Positions 57,456-64,000 of a stretch of 64,000 bases of DNA are shown here, one piece after another; positions within the stretch are counted from its first letter, which is position 1, and the number at the start of each line of letters is the position of its first letter. A program made the translations under genes and the position numbers. Origin of the DNA: UBA1858 sp965227695 (lineage in GTDB: Bacteria; Pseudomonadota; Gammaproteobacteria; UBA4575). The notes beneath the pieces were generated by a model. It had not been told where the DNA came from, searched no databases, and worked only from the letters and a program-made list of their open reading frames with translations. Where the stretch lies: contig OZ245760.1 of NCBI GenBank assembly GCA_965227695.1, positions 1,674,001 to 1,738,000 on the forward strand, given 5' to 3'.

Positions 57456-58417
57456 CAACACATAAGTTATGCATTGCGCCGATGATGGAGTGGACAGACC
57501 GCCATTATCGTTTTCTTGTGCGTCTGATGACAAAACATACCCGTCTTTACACCGAAATGGTGACTACCGGTGCGCTCATTCATGGTGACAGACAACGTTT
57601 TTTGCAGTTTGATAGATCAGAACATCCGGTCGCCTTGCAGCTTGGAGGCAGCCATCCGGCAGAGATGGCCCAGTCAGCAAAATGGGGAGAGCAGGCCGGT
57701 TATGACGAAATAAATATCAACGTGGGATGTCCCAGCCAACGCGTTCAGGCCGGTTGCTTTGGGGTAAGTCTCATGCGGCAGCCCGATTTGGTCGCGGAGT
57801 GTGTGGATGCCATTCACAATCAGGTATCAATTCCTGTCACAGTCAAGTGTCGTATTGGTGTAGATGAACATGACAGTTATGAGTTTTTATATAGGTTTGT
57901 GGAATCCGTTGTAGGGGCAGGATGTCAAACGCTGATTATTCATGCGCGCAAAGCGTGGTTAAAGGGTTTAAATCCAAAACAAAATCGTGAAATCCCGCCA
58001 CTTGATTATTCGCGTGTCTACCAGTTAAAAAAAGATTACCCGGATCTTAATATTGTGATAAACGGGGGGATTAATTGTATAGAAGAAATGCATCACCACC
58101 TGAAAAAGGTCGATGGTGTCATGATCGGTCGTCACGCTTATCAGCAGCCATCGTTCCTTCTCAATGTCGACCATCTTATATTTGATGACACTCAACGCCG
58201 TGAAATTACGGTCAATCAGGTCATAGAGAAATATGCACTGTATGTGGAAGATAATGTCAGGCAGGGCGTACCTTTCAAGGCCATGACCAAGCACCTGCTA
58301 AATGTGTTTCAGGGTATTCCCGGCGCCAAAAAATGGCGCCGGCATTTAAGTGAAAATATGCATAAACCCGGTAGCAGCACTGACCTGATTTACCAGGCGC
58401 TGGAAATGATTCACTGA
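57452..58417 (+). CDS. dusA: tRNA-dihydrouridine(20/20a) synthase
   Basis: A 321-residue flavoprotein. Opening APMMEWTDRHYR, then VALQLGGSHPAEMAQ, YDEININVGCPSQRVQAGCFGVSLM with the catalytic Cys, VTVKCRIGVD, IIHARKAWLKGLNPKQNREIPPL and VMIGRHAYQQP. The AWLKGLNPKxNREIPPLDY segment is specific to the DusA subgroup. It reduces U20/U20a in tRNA D-loops. It is converging with the TIGR04282 gene, with one base between stops. Confidence 0.95.
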   Translation: MTTHKLCIAPMMEWTDRHYRFLVRLMTKHTRLYTEMVTTGALIHGDRQRFLQFDRSEHPVALQLGGSHPAEMAQSAKWGEQAGYDEININVGCPSQRVQAGCFGVSLMRQPDLVAECVDAIHNQVSIPVTVKCRIGVDEHDSYEFLYRFVESVVGAGCQTLIIHARKAWLKGLNPKQNREIPPLDYSRVYQLKKDYPDLNIVINGGINCIEEMHHHLKKVDGVMIGRHAYQQPSFLLNVDHLIFDDTQRREITVNQVIEKYALYVEDNVRQGVPFKAMTKHLLNVFQGIPGAKKWRRHLSENMHKPGSSTDLIYQALEMIH

Positions 58418-58418
58418 C

Positions 58419-59024
58419 TCACAATTCATTCGCCTGATTGATGAATTGCAAATCTTCCGCAGTATCAATGTCGCGAATCGGGTCAAGAACATGGATGCGA
58501 CGGTGTGCGCGTGTTGCATTCATTATGGTTTGATCAAACACATCAGCCGATCCCCAGCTTATATTTTTAAATATCGCCTTACAGGCCGACCGGGCTGCGA
58601 TCAGACAATACCCGCCATCATGGGTCGGCCCAATGACAATATCATTGTTTCTCTGTAATCGCTGACTGGCTTGCTCAATGTATTTAGGCGTCAATTGAAT
58701 GCAATCAGAACCAACTAGAATCACGCGCTGGCTATAGCGCAATTCCTGCAACATTGCATAATACATCCGAGTGCCAAGATCCGGACCATATTGTTGTTTG
58801 ATGGTGAGTTTGTACGTGAGCTTATATGCGTGATTATTATGGCCGGTGGTATACACAACAACCCGATATTTGTGCCAGGCTTCAAGCGGTTTGATAATTT
58901 GTCTGGCCAAAGTCTTGTGCAGGTTAAGGCATTGACGGTGATTTAAAGTTGGCCATAAACGGGTTTTGACGCGACATATATTTGCAGATTTGGCAAATAT
59001 AATCACTGTTAGATCTCTACGCAC
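58419..59024 (-). CDS. TIGR04282-type glycosyltransferase (DUF2064)
   Basis: A 201-residue nucleotidyl/glycosyltransferase-like protein: IIFAKSANICRVKTRLWPTLN, DLGTRMYYAM, VILVGSDCIQLT, IVIGPTHDGGYCLIA and DIDTAEDLQFI. The family, called selenodomain-associated transferase 1, usually occurs with the TIGR04283 enzyme, which is the next gene upstream. In some genomes the pair is tied to arsenosugar synthesis with a radical SAM protein (ArsS), not seen here. Confidence 0.85.
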   Translation of the reverse strand: MRRDLTVIIFAKSANICRVKTRLWPTLNHRQCLNLHKTLARQIIKPLEAWHKYRVVVYTTGHNNHAYKLTYKLTIKQQYGPDLGTRMYYAMLQELRYSQRVILVGSDCIQLTPKYIEQASQRLQRNNDIVIGPTHDGGYCLIAARSACKAIFKNISWGSADVFDQTIMNATRAHRRIHVLDPIRDIDTAEDLQFINQANEL

Positions 59025-59042
59025 ACAACACCTTATTATGTG

Positions 59043-59747
59043 CTATTTGTAATACTGCTGATAAAGACTGCGTGGAGAGTGTCCAAAATAATACAACAGG
59101 CGAAACTTCCACATTTTCAATACAGACTTGAGTATGCCATTCTTAATCCAGTAACGTGGTGACGTAATCACAGGCTGATTTATCACACTGGCGGGCCCAT
59201 GGTTATTTTTTAATGTTTTTGATAAATAAATGTCTTCCATCAAAGGATGTTGTTCCAGGTCCGCCAAATAGTCTGTAACAATGGATCGGTCGACAAAGAT
59301 CGCCTGATCGCCCGTGGCGATTCCACTGATTTTCGAGCGCAGGTTCATCATTAACTGAATGATCCTTAACCGCAGTCTGTCGGAATCAAGTTTTACGGTG
59401 AAATGACCCCAAACAGATTGATTGAGAGCACTTTTTATCATGTAGTCAAAATTGTCAGGCAGCCTGGTATCCACATGTAAAAATATTACAGCTCTGCACT
59501 CGGACGGTAACTGACGGACACCAGCACAGAGTTGTGCGCCACGACCGGTGACAGAGGTAGTCACGACATTGAAGTCATTATCTGCGAGCAGATCTGCGCT
59601 ATTGTCACAACTATTTCCATCTACAAAAATAACCGGAACCCGTGTGGAGAGTCTATTCAGACAGCCGAGGTTATTCCTGATTATCTGATATTCATTTAAA
59701 ACAGGGATCACGATATGAACCTGTGAATTCATATCCAAGCCCCGCAT
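59043..59747 (-). CDS. TIGR04283-type family 2 glycosyltransferase
   Basis: A protein of 234 residues from the ATG at 59747, or 229 from the ATG at 59732 (MNSQVHIVIPVLNE), which looks the more natural start. GT2 features: VIFVDGNSCDNSADL, GRGAQLCAGVRQL, VIFLHVDTRLP (DxD), GDQAIFVDR and HPLMEDIYLSKTL. It partners the TIGR04282 protein encoded 18 bases downstream, and the two form an operon. Substrate unknown. Confidence 0.87.
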   Translation of the reverse strand: MRGLDMNSQVHIVIPVLNEYQIIRNNLGCLNRLSTRVPVIFVDGNSCDNSADLLADNDFNVVTTSVTGRGAQLCAGVRQLPSECRAVIFLHVDTRLPDNFDYMIKSALNQSVWGHFTVKLDSDRLRLRIIQLMMNLRSKISGIATGDQAIFVDRSIVTDYLADLEQHPLMEDIYLSKTLKNNHGPASVINQPVITSPRYWIKNGILKSVLKMWKFRLLYYFGHSPRSLYQQYYK

Positions 59748-59880
59748 AACGGGCCAATGATATAGTAATTTCTATTATTTAACATAATATACATTATGCG
59801 AACTTATATGTGAGGTTAAATTGAGGAGGTGGTTTAAATGCACATACATAACTTTAATATTAGTTTCTAACCTATTGTTC

Positions 59881-61575
59881 TCACGAATGTGTCAAATGAG
59901 CCTTGATCCGATCCACCGCCTGTTCGGCTGCATCATGAAAAGGAAACAGTATGAGCGTGGCGCCTTTATCCAGAAGTGCCTGCTGGTCAAATTGCTGTCG
60001 TGTCGATATGGCAATGTCGCCGGTAAAGTGATGCTGCTTGAGTGCCTCAATGAGAGAAAACCGGGGATCTTCATGTGTCAATCCATACTCATGCTGGGGC
60101 AATGCAGATACGACCCATTTAACACCTCTAAGCGGCAAAGAACCAATGAATGCAGGATCACTCGCATCACCATACATGACTTGATGTCCCTGCTCTCGCC
60201 AACGCCGCACTTCATCGGGGTTAAAGTCAACCGCCAGAAAACGCAGACCTTCTTCCTGCAGATAATGCGCAATGCCTTTTCCGTAGTGACCCAGCCCGAA
60301 AAGGATAACATCATAATTTTGATAACCGGATTGCTGTGTTTCCAATTGTTCTTCGCGATAAGGCGTTTTACGTTCAAATATGGTTAGCCAGGATTGCAGT
60401 CGACTATACAGACTGTGCGAATATGTGATCATATAAACAGACATGGCAATCGTGATCAGCCCTACCAGAGTTACAAGCCCAAGAGACTCGTTCGATACAT
60501 GGCCGAGACTGAGTCCCATCGCCATAAAGATAAGTGAAAACTCACTGATTTGTGCAACGGTCAATCCGGCTAAAAAGCCGGTTCGTTTGCGATAGCCCAT
60601 CAATCCCATTATTACCATAACAATCAATGGGTTACCGATTAAAACAAAAACTGAAAATACCAACGCGGGGATCAATTGTGTGCCTAACAGGCTTAGTTCA
60701 AGCTGTAACCCAAGCGCAATGAAAAAGAACAATAATAGAAAGTCACGCAACGAGGCCAGGCGCGCGACGATCGCCTCTCTGAATGGCGTTGAAGCCAGAG
60801 ATATGCCTGCCAGTAGGCCACCAAGCTCTTTGCTGAAGCCAAGTTGACTGCCAATTGCGGCCAATAAGGCAGCCCAGCCAATCGCGAAGGTAATCAGTAA
60901 TTCCTGGGATCGGGCAATTCGGCTAACAAGTGGTGTTGCCATGTATCGAATAAATAGCAACACAAACCCGAGCATGATCAAGCCATACATCAGGACACTG
61001 CCAATATGTGCTACTAATGAGACTTCATGTGTTGCATCCTGTCCGATACCAAAAGCCGAAAGAATCATCATTGCCATCACGACAACCAGATCCTGAACAA
61101 TCAAAAAGCCGACGGCGATACGGCCATGCAGCGAGTCAACTTCTCTTTTGTCGGATAATAGCTTTACGATAATTATTGTGCTGGAAAATGTTAACGCCAC
61201 AGCCACATACAGCGATGTCACAACCCCCAGGCCCAGGGCTATTCCGAGCGCAAAACCGATTGCGGAAGTAAATGCCACCTGCCCCAGCCCCGTCGCCAGT
61301 GCCACAGGGCCTAACGTGCGTATCAGTTTCAGATCAAGTTTAAGTCCAACCAGAAATAGTAAAACCGCGATGCCCAGTTCAGCCAATAGCTCAATATGTT
61401 CATACGACTGAACAATATTGAGCGCGGAAGGACCAGACAACACGCCGACTGCAATAAAGCTGACAATCATGGGCTGGCGTAACAACACACCAGCAAAACC
61501 AATGACTGCAGCTAATACCACCAGCGCGGTAAGTTCGTAAAAAGGTGATGCATGAATAAAACTTAAATCTTTCAT
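59881..61575 (-). CDS. CPA2 monovalent cation:proton antiporter with RCK domain
   Basis: A 564-residue protein. Residues 1-390 are a 12-13 span exchanger with GIAVLLFLVGLKLDL and TFSSTIIIVKLLSDK, and the Gly-rich IVQDLVVVMAM. Residues ~420-540 are a TrkA-N/RCK domain with VILFGLGHYGKGIAHYLQEE and LAVDFNPDEV, which binds nucleotide and gates transport. Similar to KefB/C without the glutathione region. The start overlaps the stop of the P-type ATPase gene by four bases, so the two ion transporters are translationally coupled. Confidence 0.9.
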   Translation of the reverse strand: MKDLSFIHASPFYELTALVVLAAVIGFAGVLLRQPMIVSFIAVGVLSGPSALNIVQSYEHIELLAELGIAVLLFLVGLKLDLKLIRTLGPVALATGLGQVAFTSAIGFALGIALGLGVVTSLYVAVALTFSSTIIIVKLLSDKREVDSLHGRIAVGFLIVQDLVVVMAMMILSAFGIGQDATHEVSLVAHIGSVLMYGLIMLGFVLLFIRYMATPLVSRIARSQELLITFAIGWAALLAAIGSQLGFSKELGGLLAGISLASTPFREAIVARLASLRDFLLLFFFIALGLQLELSLLGTQLIPALVFSVFVLIGNPLIVMVIMGLMGYRKRTGFLAGLTVAQISEFSLIFMAMGLSLGHVSNESLGLVTLVGLITIAMSVYMITYSHSLYSRLQSWLTIFERKTPYREEQLETQQSGYQNYDVILFGLGHYGKGIAHYLQEEGLRFLAVDFNPDEVRRWREQGHQVMYGDASDPAFIGSLPLRGVKWVVSALPQHEYGLTHEDPRFSLIEALKQHHFTGDIAISTRQQFDQQALLDKGATLILFPFHDAAEQAVDRIKAHLTHS

Positions 61576-64000
61576 CGACCGGCCTTAACTGCACGCCAGG
61601 CAAATCTGATTTGTTTTTCTACCTCAATGGCAACCAGCACAGCAACTCCGCTCGCAAAGATGATTATCAGGTCATTAAAATGAAGTGCACTGGTATTGAA
61701 AATATTCTGCATAAATGGTGCGTAAATAAAAAGCAATTGACCAAGAAAAACCAGAATCAAAGAAATAAATACCGGTTTTGTGCCCAATACACCCTGCCAG
61801 GTCATCGAAGTACCATAACCATAGCGCATGCTAAACAGATAAAAAACCTCCATCGTAATGAGTGTCGTCACCGCGATAGTTCTTGCCGCTTCAAGGTCAT
61901 GCCCCATATGCAAGGCAAGTTCAAATTGCCCAAATATCCCAGCGGCAAACAGTAATGAAACAAATATAATTCTCCACACAACAAAAGAAGACAAAATTGG
62001 CTGCCCCAACGCTCGGGGTGGACGTTGCATGACCTGGGGTTCCGGTGGCTCAAAAGCCAGCGTGATCGCCAGCGCCACTGAACCGATCATGTTCACCCAG
62101 AGTATTTGAGTTGGGGCAATGGGCAGTGTTAAGCCCAGCAACAGTGCCATGACCAGGCTGGTTGCTTCACCACCATTGACAGGCAGTATGAACGAGATCA
62201 CTTTAGTCAGGTTATCGTAGACCGTGCGACCTTCCCTCACTGCCGCAACAATGGAGGCAAAATTGTCATCGGCCAATACCAGCTCTGCGGCTTCTTTGGC
62301 GGCTTCGCTGCCCTTTTGACCCATGGCAATCCCGGCGTCCGCCCGTTTCAGTGCCGGGGCATCATTGACACCATCACCGGTCATGGCGACTGTCATCCCG
62401 CGTGACTGCAATGCCATGACCAGTCTGAGTTTATGTTCCGGGCTGGTGCGTGCAAAGATATCGCAGTGCATTACCGCCTCGGAAAGCGCATGATCATCAA
62501 GATGTTCCAGCTCCGCGCCGGTCAGTACTTTTGATGTGTTTTGCAGCCCGATTTGCTTGCCTATGGCCGCGGCGGTTTCGCTGTGATCACCCGTTATCAT
62601 AATCACGCGAATTCCGGCACTGTGACATTCGCTTACGGCACTGATGGCCTCCTTGCGGGGAGGGTCAATCATTCCAACCATGCCCAAAAAAGTGAGTGTC
62701 CCATCGACATCGGTGTACTCCAGAACTGTATGCTCACATGGCACGGGGCTTATGGCAAAAGCGAGTACGCGTTGCCCGCGGGACGCGATCGATTGTGCCT
62801 GATCATGCCAGTATGAAATATCCAGAGGTGCCGTGCTCTCATCTGCACCGCGTTGATTGGCACACATAGACAGAATCTGTTCCGGGGCACCTTTGACAAA
62901 GATACAGGCATGATGCTCGTGGTCATGGTTTAAGGTGGCCATGTATCGGTGCCTGGCATCAAAAGGGATGGCGTCGGTGCGCGTCCAGGTCGTTTTCATC
63001 TGGCGAATATTCACTTCCATTTTTTCACTGAACGTCAGTAATGCCCCTTCCATGGGGTCGCCTTCGACGATCCACACTCCGTCATGCTCACGCAAAGAGG
63101 CGTCGTTACACAGTGCCGCTGCACGGGCCAGTTCCGCTAAAATCTTATATTCCGAGGGTAAAACGTCTGTATTGTTCAGCCTGAGGATGCCTTGAGGCTG
63201 GTACCCATTGCCATCAAGCGTGAAAAAGTGCTGATGGGTCGCTAACGAAGAGACCATCATTTCATTACGCGTCAGGGTGCCCGTTTTATCCGTGCAGATC
63301 ACGGAGACAGAGCCAAGTGTTTCAATGGCCGGCAGGCGCCGCACAATGGCATTTCTGCGTGCCATGGTCTGTACTCCAATGGCCAGTGTAATGGTCAGCA
63401 CGGCAGGCAGACCTTCCGGAATCGCGGCGACTGACAGTCCGACCACGGCCATAAATGTTTCGGAAAATGTATGGTGTGCGAGAAAATAACCATAGCCCAG
63501 TAATGCTCCGGCCATGGCAAGAATCGACACAGTCAGCCACTTTGCAAACTTGTCCATTTGCAACAGGAGCGGGGTTGTCAATGCCTCAACATTTGATAGC
63601 AATCCGCTAATACGGCCAATTTCCGTGTGGCTGCCGGTCGCGATGACAACACACACAGCTTGTCCGCTGGTGACCAACGTTCCGGAAAAAGCCAGACAAG
63701 TGCGTTCGGCCAGCGGTGTGTCTGCTGCGACCCCCCGCGACTGCTTCTCCACAGGGACTGATTCACCTGTTAAGATGGATTCCTGTATGGACAGACCATG
63801 CGCGGTTAATATTCTGAGATCGGCCGGCACCTTGTCACCGGCCTGCAAAATTATAATATCACCCGGTACCAGCTGTTCAGCATCCACAGTGATCTGCTCT
63901 CCATCCCGCATCACCAATGCTTTGGGCGCCAGCATGTGACGAATCGCATTCATTGACTGTTCGGCCTTGCCTTCCTGGATGAACCCGATAACAGCATTTA
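61572..64000 (-). CDS. P-type cation-transporting ATPase (P2 type), 5' end beyond the window
   Basis: At least 809 residues are visible; the frame stays open to base 64000, and the sequence before the ATG at 63953 (NAVIGFIQEGKAEQS) matches the family, so the gene starts outside the window. Phosphorylation motif DKTGTLT (Asp codon at 63288-63290), TGES, PEGLP in M4, KGAPE, MTGDGVNDAPAL and four C-terminal spans. PEGLP and the M6 region (NMIGSVALAITLAFEPPE) suit Ca2+-ATPase-like bacterial pumps. The ion is not certain. Confidence 0.93.
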   Translation of the reverse strand, partial: NAVIGFIQEGKAEQSMNAIRHMLAPKALVMRDGEQITVDAEQLVPGDIIILQAGDKVPADLRILTAHGLSIQESILTGESVPVEKQSRGVAADTPLAERTCLAFSGTLVTSGQAVCVVIATGSHTEIGRISGLLSNVEALTTPLLLQMDKFAKWLTVSILAMAGALLGYGYFLAHHTFSETFMAVVGLSVAAIPEGLPAVLTITLAIGVQTMARRNAIVRRLPAIETLGSVSVICTDKTGTLTRNEMMVSSLATHQHFFTLDGNGYQPQGILRLNNTDVLPSEYKILAELARAAALCNDASLREHDGVWIVEGDPMEGALLTFSEKMEVNIRQMKTTWTRTDAIPFDARHRYMATLNHDHEHHACIFVKGAPEQILSMCANQRGADESTAPLDISYWHDQAQSIASRGQRVLAFAISPVPCEHTVLEYTDVDGTLTFLGMVGMIDPPRKEAISAVSECHSAGIRVIMITGDHSETAAAIGKQIGLQNTSKVLTGAELEHLDDHALSEAVMHCDIFARTSPEHKLRLVMALQSRGMTVAMTGDGVNDAPALKRADAGIAMGQKGSEAAKEAAELVLADDNFASIVAAVREGRTVYDNLTKVISFILPVNGGEATSLVMALLLGLTLPIAPTQILWVNMIGSVALAITLAFEPPEPQVMQRPPRALGQPILSSFVVWRIIFVSLLFAAGIFGQFELALHMGHDLEAARTIAVTTLITMEVFYLFSMRYGYGTSMTWQGVLGTKPVFISLILVFLGQLLFIYAPFMQNIFNTSALHFNDLIIIFASGVAVLVAIEVEKQIRFAWRAVKAGR

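Noticed and set aside
1..64000. tRNA or rRNA genes, CRISPR arrays, integrases, transposases and toxin-antitoxin pairs
   Set aside because: Looked for by eye on both strands; none recognised.

Overview
The window reads as chromosome of a free-living gammaproteobacterium, moderately AT-rich. This rests on gene families: BipA/TypA, Fur, LexA with a Y-family polymerase, MtgA, MscS, DusA, LpxR, FadL/TodX and DUF481/DUF2490 outer-membrane proteins, and dispersed GATTCCCG palindromes. A BigR-type persulfide sensor, a persulfide dioxygenase and an AlkB-type membrane hydroxylase hint at sulfide and hydrocarbon or methyl-compound chemistry. No rRNA, tRNA, CRISPR array, transposase or phage gene was seen.

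Layout. 1-5.9 kb: small uncharacterised and exported proteins, including a Cys-hairpin/outer-membrane-barrel fusion at 4405-5928. 6-12.3 kb: outer-membrane proteins (DUF2490, a TonB-dependent receptor, DUF481) between two blocks of a 54-bp palindromic repeat. 12.3-15.4 kb: a DUF3445/HODM-like protein, a minus-strand operon of three tiny genes with its own terminator, a SlyX-like coiled coil, and a 224-bp tandem repeat. 15.4-19.2 kb: an SOS-type cassette (exonuclease/GIY-YIG nuclease divergent from lexA, Y-family polymerase and a SRAP-like gene) with a four-half-site palindrome over the lexA start. 19.4-33.3 kb: envelope and stress genes (MscS, MtgA, EF-hand protein, glycine-zipper lipoprotein, BigR-like regulator with FadL, hydrolase-OsmC fusion, Hsp20, rhomboid, hemerythrin, DJ-1 family), with FNR/Anr-like boxes at two or three promoters. 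33.5-38.5 kb, minus strand: AlkB-like hydroxylase, DUF2452, LpxR, a glycosyltransferase and a YdjM-like membrane protein. 38.6-45.2 kb: wHTH protein, persulfide dioxygenase, BipA, FetB-like permease, GGDEF-EAL protein, small proteins. 45.6-51.2 kb: a CS1/alpha-type chaperone-usher system, with four pilin-like genes on the plus strand converging on usher and chaperone on the minus strand. 51.7-64 kb: HdeA-like protein, Fur, ExeA-FHA ATPase, ABC-2 exporter, M17 aminopeptidase, DusA, the TIGR04282/TIGR04283 pair, CPA2 antiporter and a P-type ATPase cut by the window end.

How it fits together. The items most likely to repay work are: (i) the SOS cassette, whose third gene resembles a shortened SRAP without the N-terminal cysteine; (ii) a 19-bp ATGTACA-N3-TGAGTACAT element found both upstream of the AlkB-like gene and upstream of the tiny-gene operon, suggesting co-regulation; (iii) the AlkB-like protein, in which one expected iron-ligand histidine is glutamine; and (iv) the split pilus locus, one subunit of which lacks the N-terminal donor strand. 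All functions are read by eye from sequence; no database search was run.
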